64,000 bases of DNA from contig NW_023998415.1 of assembly GCF_014805625.2 (NCBI RefSeq), positions 38,694,164 through 38,758,163 on the forward strand, given 5' to 3'. This stretch comes from Glossina fuscipes. Lineage: Eukaryota; Arthropoda; Insecta; Diptera; Glossinidae. The notes under the pieces are model-generated. The model searched no databases. It worked only from the letters and a program-made list of their open reading frames with translations, and was not told the DNA's origin. Below, one piece after another: positions 1-13,900 of the stretch (position 1 is the stretch's first letter; every line of letters starts with the position of its first letter). The translations under genes were made by a program, and so were the position numbers.

Positions 1-645
1 TAATTATGATGACACTGTGATCCAAATTTTCCTTTTTTTAATATGATTTAATGATTTCCTCTTGCACGATGATAAAAACTATCCAAGTTTCTGAAGACTT
101 TTCGACTGTAATCGTCAGAAAATTTCTGCATCGTAATATACTATACAGTAGTTCGAATACTGACTATCGGCTTAAGAATGCGTTTCAAGAATGCAACGAA
201 ACACCAGTTGATGATGGTCTTTAAGGGATCTACTCGATCTATTCCGGAAATTGGAATAAAAAGATTTAATTTAATGTTGATGAAATGCTCTAGACACTGT
301 CACTGACACTGACACTGACACTGACCCAACCACACGCTATGTGCTTTTTCACAAATTCACATATGTGTAGTTTATGTGTTTAATTGAAATAACATACGTT
401 TAATACAAAACGACTGTAAACGAATACTGACATCCTTTGTGTATTCAACTAAAGGCTTAAATGTTAACCTAATTAATATTTAAATTTCCAACAACGGATA
501 CTCACCTATACATCATATGTACGGAGGCATGAACTTATATTTCTGCTCCTACAAACATGCATATACGTATATCTTTAACCTATGGTATATAAGTTTAGTT
601 TTTCTTTCTTTTTTTTTTTTTTTTTTTTTTGTTCTTCCTCAACAG
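1..645. other. Intronic sequence left of the first visible rut exon
   Basis: No coding segment seen. It holds an (ACTGAC)n-like hexamer repeat at about 295-327 and a long poly-T tract at about 605-630 that acts as the polypyrimidine tract of the next exon. Confidence 0.6.
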
Positions 646-768
646 GGTATTCACACAATGCTGCCTATATCGTGGCCAGTGTCGGTAGTATTAGCCGTAT
701 TCATGACAGCCATACACATTGTTTATCGGATTGGTATGAGTCCCGAATATACGCCAAATTTGCCTGTG
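646..768 (+). CDS. rut: rut exon: end of first membrane block
   Basis: Follows a long poly-T/polypyrimidine tract and acceptor cctcaacag; donor gtaagt. Forty-one codons with a hydrophobic helix around [20 protein letters not shown]. Phase 0 at both ends. Confidence 0.9.
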
Positions 769-1948
769 GTAAGTTTACCATACCAAATCAATTTATTTTT
801 TACTTGTAACTAATCAAAGGAATCGAATAAAGAAGAAGATTTCTAAACAATCAAAATCGAACATTTCGAATGTGACATACATATTATAGAGTCATTATAA
901 TTTAGGCTCATTATGATAGCGGGTATATAAAATTTATTCGCTATCTGTTCGCCCGAAGCGTGCTCGCAAATTTTGGTATCAGATCATTGTACCAACACTT
1001 TCCATATAATGCCACATTTTTAAAAGATCTTTAAATGAAACATGGTATTCTGGCATACTGGCAAGTGACAATGGAAAATTTTGAATGGAACAGGAATGGG
1101 GGATTTATTGAAGAATAATATTAAGTTTAATTTATAGTAATTAATTTATGATGAAAATTGTTTTAGATCAGTAAGTTGATAAATAACTTTACTATTTTCT
1201 CTAAGGCGCTATTCTCGCCTTAAGGGAGCCGCCATTAAGAGTAAAACTTTATTTTGCGAAAACTTAAAATTACGTATATGTAAGTATTTACTAAACCATG
1301 TTATAGTATATTATATTATATTACATTATATAAAACATTTTATGACCGAGATAAGTCATGTAGGATATATATATATATATATATATAGCTGCTCTTACCC
1401 GACTATAAATCTTAAACATGTTTATCTTTAAAGAAGTCATTAATAAAGCAAACGGAAATTTGATTTGTTATGGGTAATCCACTTTTGGGAGAATAGCTGC
1501 ACTTTTAAATTAAATATTATTGCATGCAATAGAAGATGAATTAAATACGTTATCAAAACACGTACCGAATGCTTAGCACTCTAGATCAGGCTGGATAACG
1601 CAGCTGAAATGCTGTCAGGTTTATTTATTCATCTGTCTGTCTGTCTGTCTGTCTTTTTATTGTCACGACCGAGACATGCTTTTCATCCACTTCAGGATGG
1701 ATTTAGAAAGCCTGTTGCGAGAACATGAAGCATGAAGGTAAAAATTGGTAATGATCAACTGCTGAAATGGGTGCGACGCAAGATAAAAAACTTAATCTTG
1801 TAATTATTTGCAGAGCATGATCTTAACTGGTAGTAGATCTTAACACTAGCACAGTGCAGTAAGAATGGTTACAAGATCACGTGTACAAACATGTCGAGAA
1901 AAGAACGCAAGTTTCAAGCATCTAAGAGTCAGTGAGGGAGATAGAGAG

Positions 1949-1987
<39 letters not shown>

Positions 1988-4900
1988 TCGATCTAAAACA
2001 AATACAATGAGAACCTTTTCCAACGCCAACTGACACACCCACATTTAATAATAGAATAAATTCTAATTCTAATGTATTGAGATGATGAGCATGAAAGATT
2101 TGTCATAAGATGAACAGAACTTACAGCGTTATCCTCCATCGTTGCATTAAATCCAAATTTTGACATAAAGCGATTCAATCCGCAGCAAATCTCTGATATT
2201 CGCCAGTAGTGGGAGGGCTTTTGTAATGGCTTATCAATTAGGCTTAAATGTTAAACGTAACTGCGTTATGCTTCAACTTTATTACGTTATACCAAAAGTG
2301 CGCGCAGAGCGGTGAACAGCGCTGCTTTACTGTTATGAAAGGATATGCATGCATTTCATATCAAATAAACGAAAAATCGCAAGCAGATGATGGATAAAAG
2401 GAAATATTGTCGAAATCGAATTTTCTTGTTCTATTCGGATTAATGGGAATATAAGGTTAGCATAACTTTCATACCCAGACTAGCCATGATTAATAATGCC
2501 ACACTTATCAAAAACTAAGTTTTGTGATGTTCACGCAATACTGCCGTGGAATGTTCGAGTTAATCTAGCCGCAGGTGATGAGTTTAACGAATGTTGAATA
2601 ATATTGTGAAAATACCATAAAATTTCAACAAGTGTTTCGAAGGCTAGAGTTAGTCATGCTAAACATAAGCGCGTATGGTGGGTGCGTTTTAGAATAAATA
2701 CAAATATAAATAAATGTATTCCACACATTCACGCGTTTACATTATTTGCTATTAAACTAACTCTAGGTCAATGTTAAAATGTCATGCCATCAACGGGGTT
2801 TGCTAGTGGCGGTTTTTTGTGCAAAGTTTTCCTTTCGAAAGGCAAGCGAATGAATGGATGCATGTGCGAATGGCATGTGTTAACTGCAAACGAGTTTCAA
2901 GGTTGTAAAACTATTTAAAATTTTTTGTGTCAATTTTAGCGTTAACAAATTGTGTGTACCTTCGTATTGTGCTAATTGACAAAATATGAAAAGTAAATTC
3001 CAGTTGAATGTGACAATGAGGTGTATTTAAAGAAAATACAATCATCATGTCTAGGAGTGTAAGAAGTTAATTATGAGTACAGTTACGTTAATTATGTTTA
3101 CTACAGTCATGACTATCACTTAGTTGCAATTGCTGAATACGTTTATAATTTAGGCCAATCTAGATCTACAATTGACTGCTTTTCTCCCAAAAATTTGAAT
3201 GCTAGATTTTAAAATTTTAGATTCTCGTATAGTTCTTTCCATTCGATCGCTTTTAGCAACGATAATAAAATTCTCTTGAATGTCACATTTTTTCACAGTA
3301 GTTGCCGTATTTCCATTGAATATTTTACATGCGTTATACAATCTCATCCAATACACGTTGCCAGCACATTTTTTGCTTTCAAATTATTTACAAGACCTCG
3401 TTAAGATATATATAATTATCGGGTTTCAGTCCAATCTATGGAATTCGCTTCAAATGTTCCCGTGTATGAATATGAATAAAAACAAAACAAAAAAACGAAC
3501 AAAAATAAGTAAATAAATAACGATATTTGGGAAATGTGACCTTGTAAGGACTACTAAAGATATTATTGGATAAAAGCTTGAATTGTCTTTAAGGAGAATA
3601 AATACATGAATTATTCTCGCTTCTGCTTTTTTCGTATCTTTTTTGTATGTAGGTCTTTGGAGAACTTGTAATGCTGGCTAGTGCATCCATTTCTGGTCTT
3701 TATTATCGTATCATGTCGGATGCAGCGCATAATCGCACTGTGGACGGTACCCGTACTGGCATCGAGCAACGTGTCAAGCTGGAATGCGAACGTGAACAAC
3801 AAGAACAGTTGCTATTAAGCGTTATACCTGCTTATATAGCGGCCGAGGTTAGCATAATTACGCATAACAAAGCACAAAACACAACACGCCCGCACTGGAT
3901 AACTGATGTCCAGTACGATCAAAACTAACATATTGGCAATAATTATTTTTTTATTTTTTTTTGGTTCTTTTCATTATTCTTTTAGGTGAAACGGAGTATT
4001 ATGCTGAAAATGGCCGATGCTTGTCAAAGAGCAGGTGGTCAGTCAACCACCTCTGCTACCCGTTTTCATGAATTGCATGTTCAGCGTCACAACAATGTGT
4101 CGATCTTGTACGCAGACATTGTGAATTTTACACCACTCTCGGAACAATTGACGGCTAGTGATTTAGTGAAAACATTGAATGATTTATTCGGTCGTTTCGA
4201 TCAAATAGCTCAGGTTAGTACTATTTACACAATACTTATTATGTTTCTTTCAATGTGCGATTAATTGTTGCTCGCATATCGTATATCCTATATATCGTAC
4301 TAATCGAAAATGTCGACTTCAACAAAATGATAGTTAGTGTAATCACCGGAAATAATGATTAGGATGTAATTTGGTAATCACTAAAGCGAAACAACTTCAC
4401 ACATTCAACGCGCACAAGTTATTTTTTTTTTGTCGAATTTTCTTCTTTTTCTTTTTTTTGTAAGGCAACAAATCATTAGAGAATATACATTTAAATTATA
4501 ATATTAACGATAATTCGTGAGAATACTTATATGAAATATTTAATTGAGTCATTTTGAAAAGATTTAATCATAATGGAATTATTACTTGATTTTAAATTCA
4601 ATGTAAGCGTTTCTCGAATATCTCGCAGTTATCAACTAATGTGATCGAAAGTGAAATATTTTAAGGACTCTATCTTTTCGACTATTCGATTAAGTCTGTC
4701 CTTAATAGGCCTAGAACGCTTTACAACTCGACAATTCTATCCGGTATGGTGGCCCACTAATACACAATCCTCTCCTCTAAGCTGTTATTTCAGTGCACAA
4801 TACATTTATCCTAAACACTTTTCATACCCTATGCTGCTTATGATAATTAATAAAAGATCGTCAAGATGGCGTATGCAGAGCTCCGAAAAACTTCAGATGA

Positions 4901-7900
4901 AGTCATCTTTTATCAGAGAGTTCAGAAATTCTAAATCTGTTCCGGTAGTTGATCGCCAGTCTTATATCTATCCATGTACTTCTGTGCTGGAATTTTCGAA
5001 AGATTTTGATGAAATTTGATATAATAATCTACTTTGGCCCAAGGATGGGCGCTATTGGAAATGAAATACCTCGAGCTATTTTTACACTTAGCATTTGACT
5101 TCTGAAGCCCTATTTTGAGAAAGTCGAAGAGTAGGGATATATTCATTTGGCAACAATGTTTGCAACACCCAGCACTACGCTTCAGCGATCCCTTCAATAA
5201 CGCATATATTTTTGATAACGTGATCTTCTCAACGTACGTCGATTTGTTCATTTTTGGAACTTCTAAGTAATAGTTTTCCTGGTCAGAAAAAGACATTGTA
5301 AGTTCCTACGTGTAGCTCGAAATTCAAAAAATCGGCTTAATCGGTCAAAGGATACGCATATAGTTTAAGGTGTAGGTCTGCTTCCTGAAACAAGTGGCAA
5401 TCAGAAAAAGTAATATCTTTTAGATACCGCAGTTAGAATAGCACAGTTTGTTGCATCAGACACTTCCTTGGCAGGGTTTTCTATGTCTGGCTGAGCACTT
5501 TTGTACTGAGGTGCATTTTATCGAATGGTTGACTTTTTCCTTCATTACTTGGCTCAATAATATTAATTTGTGCTGATAATATACGTCAGAGATGTGGAAC
5601 ATAACTTGATCGCCATGACTGATTAATTTGCTGTCATTGTTTGTTGGGGTGGCCGGCATCCGCCAAAATATTTATTGCTTCGAGCTACCGTAACATAACT
5701 CTGGGACAAATAACAGCAAGCCTGTAGATGTTACTCGACGGCAAGATAGTACGAAAAATGCTTGCATTCAATGTACATTAAAAGAAATCACTTACACACA
5801 ATTTGACTGAATTTGAATTGACTTAAGACTATGGACTATGAATATAAACATATAGCGTTTTGTGAAATTTCCCTTTTCCAATTCTCCAAGTATTATAATC
5901 AAAAACAAAAAAAGACTCTGCAGTTGTTTAAGATACATTAGGAGGAGCACAATTTTTTTGCAATATATTCCTGATCGAAATATGTTTAATCGGTTTTGCT
6001 TTTAAACTTTATTTGCATTTCTCTATTATATTTCTATTCTTTTTTTGTTTTTTGTTTTTTTTTTTTTTTTTTTTGTTATTCAAAAATTTAAAGGAAAATC
6101 AATGCTTACGTATAAAGATTTTGGGCGATTGTTATTATTGCGTATCAGGATTACCGGTATCTCGACCACAACATGCTACAAATTGTGTCAATATGGGCTT
6201 ACAAATGATTGATGCCATCAGGTGAGTAAAGCTATCACATCAACATGCAAACACATACACACACACACACAAACACCTATTCGTTTGTTTTTCGTTCGAC
6301 AACGATAAATTGTTTACAAAATGTTAAGCCAAACGAGACAAGATGGCATAAAAGAATCGATAGGAGCAATACCTTCAGATATATGAGAGAATTTAGCGAA
6401 TTCAATTGAACAGACTATATAGAAGAGTTTTGTGTACTTACGTACGTAGCTCGTTTCTAATGAGCAAATGCGGATATGTAATCCGTAATCGTGGTAGTAA
6501 GTAGGATGTAGTTTGCTTCGAAATTGCAAAGTCAAAAGTCCAATCATTATGAAAATGTGTTCATTTATTTTCTAAAGAGTTTAAAATTGTTTATAAATAT
6601 ACATATATATATATATATATATAAAGCAAAAATTTTTAAACACTTTCTTCCCATTTTTTTTTTGTTTTTTTTTTTGACCGGCCACTCAGGGAATATACCC
6701 AGTATTTGTGGACACAATAGCTGTCAGGAAGGATTGTAGGTAAGGGAAAAGGAAAAAAATGAGTAGTATTATAGGAAAGACCAGTGCAAGTAGGCTGTTC
6801 CAAGGGTGGCCGATTTCACATTACGCTGATACCTAATAACATCGAGAATTTTGGACACGCTCACGTCGGAGCCTTTCGCTAAAGGTAGTCGAAAGCCAGC
6901 GAAATTAACCCTAAAATATAGAGACTCCCTTTCGCACATGCTTTTGACGGTGTAAATTGTGCGGATATCGGCTGAAATGAAGTGCTTTTTGCACCGCCTT
7001 ATAAAAGCCTAAGTCTTTGATTGTTCTGCCTAATAAGCATCCTTTTATGTTCTTTTATTTGGAATATCGAAAGTTCTCGATTCATCTGCAATGACATCAC
7101 CAAATAAGATGGATAGCCCGTCAATTCTTCAATGCGTTAAAAGACATCAGCGAGTCCTGGCGTCGTGAAAGTTCTCCCTATTTGACCGACTCCATTTGTA
7201 TACTTTTGCTTGCTTTCATATAAGCTCGTCTCTCGCCATGTAAATTGTATACATTAGCTTGATACTGCATGGTCTGTTTGAATGTTGAAATAACGAAATA
7301 TATTAGCCGTAGTGAGAGACTCCGATTTTGCCGAGTAGTTTTGCAGAGTCATTTGCAGGATTAAGAAATATTCATTTAAGTTAGTTATATATTTACGATA
7401 TGTACTCTCAAGCACACTTAGGTTTAACTCGGCTTATTCCTCCCCATTCGACTGTTGTTGGAATTTTCAAAGCAAAAAAGTCGAAACTTAATATATACAC
7501 TATTTAAGTTGGACTGATTGGCTATGACGCACTTCCCATTGTTGCAGTCTCTACATAAAATTTAAAACAAAACATAAAATTAAATTTATTTCATAGTAAT
7601 CATCCATCAAACTAAGTTCGTCGTTTCGTTGAAGGCTTTATATCATTTGTATGCGTATTCTTTTCACATACTTGGCCAACTTTTGTGTGAAATTCATAAT
7701 GACGATCATCTCTTCACGTTCAACTTCCATGTTCCATTGTAAAAATCGTAGAGCATTCAATAATATAATTAACAGAAACGTTAGACGTCAACGTAACGAG
7801 TAATATGTCGCATATACGAGGTGGAATTCTGCATAGAAACTCAATACGATGCTAAAAATTCAAAAAAATAAAAATATCTCTAAAGTGTAGTGTACAACGA

Positions 7901-10900
7901 ATCATAATATTCCCTTATGGAATATAAAAACTATTCGAAAAGATAGCAAACAACTTGAGTTTGAGGAACCAAATGTGTAAAGTGAAAAAGTTACACTCTA
8001 AGCAAAACGTGGCTGAAGAACACAATTAACGAGGATGCCTTAGGGCACGAGTTGTAGATACGAACAAACAAAGTTACACGCTATACAGAATATAAAGATT
8101 GCGAATGCCTATACCGATTTACGATTGGTTTGTTATAGATAATGCTGCAAAAGGACGTAATCAAGTTAATTATATGTATATTCAATCTAAAAGAATCTCT
8201 TTTTCGAGAGCAAAACTCTTCCCGGGACCATGTGTGCATATATTGCCTATGTAAGCATATCGAATAATTTATTAAAGAATATTTTAAGAGGAACAACTAG
8301 GAAAATTAAATTCGGTCGGAACCGAATCTTTTGTATCCATCTAAAGAACGGCGAAAGATGTAAAAGAACCAAATTCTCCTGCTCTATAATATGATGTTAG
8401 TGCAGTTGGTTTTTTTTTTTTCATTTTCAAAGTAAAAGTTTTTATCGTATAGGCATGTTGGTGTTGTAGGCGTGTACTTTGAAAAGTTTAGGTCAATGCC
8501 AAACTCTTTTGCAAATTTGTATCTTCGATATGTTCACTTTCGCTAACGGGAGAATGCTTACCATAAATACTGCAAAGTTACGCAAATAAACAGATGGACA
8601 GACGAATAGGCGGACATCTTTAGGTGCATTTCAAATTTGAAACTGGCCAAGAATTTATATACTTTAGAGGGTTTTTGAAGCTTATTGCTGCGCGTTATAA
8701 AGGTTTGGAAAAAGTAATTAAATTTTGACACACTATAATATTGGGTAGGCGTGGTCAAGTTTTTCCATAAATGCTAGAGTATCGTCCATAGAATATGCGT
8801 TCAAATTTTTTTATATTTATTTGCTATACTTTATGCGTAATGAGCAAAATATCAATTTTTCATTCCCTTTAAAACACAAAGGTATTATCAGAATATGTGA
8901 TGCTGTGGGTATGTTCTTCGACCGATTTAGCTCAATTTCAATTCCATTCTATGTGCAAGAACTTCCAATATTTGAGCTAAATTTGAAATCGATGGCTTCA
9001 CTTTTGCGGAATGTTTACAAAGGAAGGATAGACGGATAGTCGGACATGCTTAAATAGATTTAGAATTTAATACCGATCAAAAATATATATACTTTGTGGG
9101 GTCGGTGCTGCTTCCTTTGGGACGTTGCAAACATTTTCTCAAAACGCATATACCTCTCATCCTTCGGTGATGGGTATAAAAATATGCGTACGTGTGAAGA
9201 AGTCTATCCAAGTTTTCAATAAAAAAATTTATAAATATGAAATGTAGGCCTATTTCTTCTTTTACAAATTACACGGTACGTCCGCCGCATAATTTCTACT
9301 CTTCGTGCATTGCCATTAGCGGCAAATGACTTATACTATTTTTAAATGATTTCAATTGCAATAGCAATTCACTTTGTAACTTTTCTAATGTTCACCTTTT
9401 CAACTTCAGATCGGTCGTAGTTAAGCTGCATTTCGTAGTCTTCTTAGTTTACATTTGTATATGTCCTCGTAATTATTGGCCTTCGTCGAAAGTGTAACTG
9501 TATGCCTATTCCGACAGCTTTTCCACAGATTCGACTTTTTGCGAATCTTTTTCGTTTAAACGACTTGCCTAACTTTGCATTCTTCATTATTTTTCAAAGC
9601 TCTTTAATATTGTCCAATGGCTTTTTCATTTTTCACCTGTGGCACTTTGCAGTTAGTCTTAGCGTTTAGACGATTTTGATATTTATCTTCGTGTTTTAAA
9701 ATTTTGCCTTGTTTGTCTATAGCCGCTCGCTTCACTTTCTGCTTTTGCCATTCGCTAATTACTTGCCTTGCAGTTTTGCTTTTCTAACGTTGAAATCAGA
9801 TAATTGGTTTTCCTTTCTCCTGGTGGAAATCCTCAATAAGCTTTTTCTTTTTATTTGCTAAATACTCCCCTTTCATTCTCTACTTACTTTTTCGAGTCCT
9901 TTTTCAATCACATATTCTCCGCTCAACAATTGCAGATTCTTTATCTCGTATGAATAATTCTTCTATTGCTGTTGTCAATGTTGTTCATATCATAACTGCG
10001 TCTATTTTAAAGCATTTAGTAAAAATGCTGACTTTTCAGTTTTGTTAACCTTTTTTTTTTTGGTTCGTTAACATATTGCTTATTTGCGTTCCTAGGTGGT
10101 CGAAATGAAATTTTTTGATTTTCTTAGAGTCTTCTTTCGTTTTCATATTTGAAACAAATCCGTTATATATGGAATTGTCTTAAGAATTTTTGGTTAAATT
10201 TAAAGAGAGTTTATCATAACCTTCTTCAATACTAGCTTCTTTTTCAGCAGGGTTTTAGGGACTTGAAGCTTTTATTGTCTTCAACGTTTCCTTGGTAATT
10301 GGTCTTCCAGTACAGTTTGCTTCGTTTACAATGCTTTAGTTAATTTAAATCTTGACCGTCTTTCCGCTTTGTAAAATTTGATTTCCAAATTGATATTGAG
10401 TTGGAAATTATTTGCACGTTGTCTTATCGTATGTAATTAATTATTATTAGCATCCGTTTCTTCTCAGATATTAAGTGAACCATAGTGCCTTTAAGCGCAT
10501 TGTGCATAACGAGGACAGAAAGACACAAAACATGATTTAACCTAGCATAGCAACTGGATGGCGACTGATTGAGTCGAAACAGTCAAACACAACCACACCT
10601 TTAATAAGGTATGATTAAATTTAGAGGTAGCATTGCATTTGGTAAGAAGCACTTTGAAAGATACAAAATTATTTAGGGAGATACTAAAAGGAAGGCAACG
10701 AAGATCTTCAAGGCAAATTCCATTTTTCTTAGATTACGGGTTCCCAACTTCACTTAAATCTTTAAGGTTAGCTTTGAATTTTTTTTATGCCGGTAATTAA
10801 TTAATTGTGCGGGCATGCCGTACCGCGATTTAAAAAATCTACCGTATTCGCCCATAGCCATAGTCTAACGACTTTCGACCAAACTTTCTACACCCTGTTG

Positions 10901-13900
10901 TACTATATAAGGTTTTTCTTATCTTTTCCCCGATAGTTGACACGGCCTATTGCACTCGTGCAAAAAATTTTGCTAACGAGACTGCGGTCCTTAGAACTTG
11001 ACGTATCTATTTACCTTGAAAATGCGCGGTCCGGGGATCTTGCATTCCACTCACATTCAGGAAGACGAATCTCTAAGAAGAGGCGATCATTTTCCTCAGG
11101 ACGTCCTCTGTAATCACCGCTTGGTTTTGCCAGTGCTTTTCGGAGCCGTGCTGCTTGTCGAAGATTATTTATATCTTCATAGTCCTGCTTTCAGACGGTG
11201 CGCTTCGCCCGATTCAGCTTAGGATTATATGAGAGCTTCCTTATAATTAATCCAATCACTAGATTTTTTAGTTTTGTTGAAAAGCTTCCTGGCCTAAGAT
11301 CTTAGCTTTTGAAACCTCTGATTCCACCAAGACATGACCCTTTCAGACTTTTTGGTTTTTAAATGCCAGCTTTCTTGTTAGGCTTCCTGTATGTTTGAAC
11401 AAAGCATTTGCGCTTCATGTCAAATATACTCCACCTTGTTGGGGAGATGCGGACGTTTGCAAAACCTAGAAAGCAGAACAATTCTCATCTTATACATTTG
11501 GGATCTCTGTAAGTCTGGCACTGGTATTGCACCATCCGCAATATCGCATCGCCATGGTCCGGCAATGAGAACTCGCGGGATACATACCACCCCGGGACAG
11601 AGGAACTTAAATGGCTACTGGCGAGACTAACATCTAACAACTCCTCGTTAATTCTATTTTTAAAAGAGGGTTTCACCTATCGATTTAGAACAATAGCTTT
11701 AATTTCTACAGATATTCAAGAAGACCCTTACCTTTGGAAGTGTCGCTTGAGCTGCCACAAACAGTAAGGGGCACGTTAGAATCATGGCCAGTCTGTAGGA
11801 CTGGCAGGACTGAACAAGGAATCGTACATCGGGAGCTGAGGACTGGCAGGACTGGACAAGAAATTGTACATCGGGAGCTGAGTATGTCTGCCTTGCCAGA
11901 TCGATACGCGGAGGCTATTAGCACTGATCGACTCCCATCAGGGAATGGCAGCGCAGCCTAAACCGCCATCAGTAAAAAGATTATATTGTCTCCAGTAAGT
12001 TTGTCGGACATTGTAAATTAATTTATCGACTAAGAATCAAAACGCATTGCGTAGGTTCATTTGGATGCACGTAATGTGCGTTGTTTCTCTGCTCAGGTTC
12101 TTTAAATGCAATCTTTGAACGGCGTCCCTTAACCTTCTAGATGAATCAATAAATTCAATTGTCATAAATAATCTTAAATGAAATGAAAATGTATGCACAA
12201 AAGGACAAACGATACAAGCCCTCTTAACCTTCTCGCACATATGAATTATATACATATATATTTTTTTTTATCTCAATACATATTATGATTAAATTTATTT
12301 GAGCGAAAATAATAACAGAATAACATTTTATTTCATTAAATTTAAACTTCACGCTAGGTTTCTGATAGAATTTAAGGTTGCCAGATCTATATATTTTTGT
12401 TTTAAGCTAAAGCCGTTCTATTTTACTTTACGGTTTTTCCACTATAGGGAAACTAGAGTACCTGCACCAAAACTTTGTTTCACAATTTCATTGTTATCTT
12501 AATATTATAGACAATAGTTATTTATTTATTTATTTATTTATTTCAATTAGTGCCAGTAGATGCTTTATTTAAATTCGGCTTACAACGAATATCTTAGCAC
12601 TTATGATCTTATATTTAGTAAGCGAATGAAATTTTGATTCCGAATGAATTCGAATAGAATTTTTGCAATGATCACGATTTAGATGACATTTAGGCGGGAC
12701 ACTATCGCCATTAGATGTTGAACTCATATAAACAAATGTTTAATAGATTCTCTTAAGAACATTTCTAATCATTGCCTAAAAAAAGGTGAATGAAGGTCGA
12801 CATGAAACTATTTATTATTACCTCTCAAATCGTCAATGAAAAGTTTTATCCTTATATTGCAGGCATGTACGCGAGGCGACTAGTATAAACGTTGATATGC
12901 GTATCGGCATTCATACAGGCAACGTCCTTTGTGGTGTTTTAGGTTTACGCAAATGGCAATTCGATGTATGGAGTGATGACGTGACCCTGGCCAATCATAT
13001 GGAAAGCGGTGGTGTCGCTGGGTAAATACAAAACATTTTTTATTTTCTCTTTTTTCATTTATTTCTATGATATTTTTTTTTTTTTTTTTTTTTTTTTAAA
13101 TAAACAAATGCATTCATGTATGATATGCCAGTTATTTGTCCGCGTAAAACATAAATAAATATATTAATAATAAATAATAATCGAATATTGGTTGAATAAT
13201 AACTCGCTTTGCATTGTTATGAGTTTTATTAAAAATTGTTAGATAAATGAAAACGAATACAATATCCTAACTGGCTGACACTTTATCATTTCATTTCATC
13301 ATTTGAAAAAAGAACACAGGCATAGAGCACGAGACCACTTACGCTCAAGTTAATTAAATTGTATTTGCAAGAAAGTCTACAATGACCTCATATCGTCACA
13401 TACGGTCACATCATCTTTATAAAAATTGTGCAAAATATTCAAAAACTTGTAAAAACCGGACGAGCAGTTAAATCTATGTTCAATTTCTAAATATAGCGAG
13501 AAAGAATTCTGCGCTTGCCTTGCGGTGAACCGTTGATACACATCACCTTACACTAATGCATAAAAATTTAAAATTAAAAAAATTTGTTTTTTCCTCGATT
13601 ATGTGCAACGTCAATTAGTAGTAGTCCGAATCAATTTCGGATCGCGTTTTCAGAAAACCACGGGAAGCGTCTTTCGTTCGCCATTTCTCATCAAAACAGC
13701 TGATTCATCTTGCAAGTTACAGATTGTAGCTTACTGCGATCACATTTGTGAGGCAATCATGTACGAAATGTACAATGAAAACAATCAGTCAATCATGCGA
13801 ATATCGAGCCAAGACCGAAAAACCCGCACCAAATCCACTTAAAAATCAAAGTGATTTTAAGAGTTTTCGTCGATTATCACGGTATGTAGTGTACTATGAA

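Noticed and set aside
4651..5296. Overlapping 122-aa (+) and 121-aa (-) ORFs
   Set aside because: Lie in a dispersed repeat within a rut intron; no conserved motifs and no splice support.
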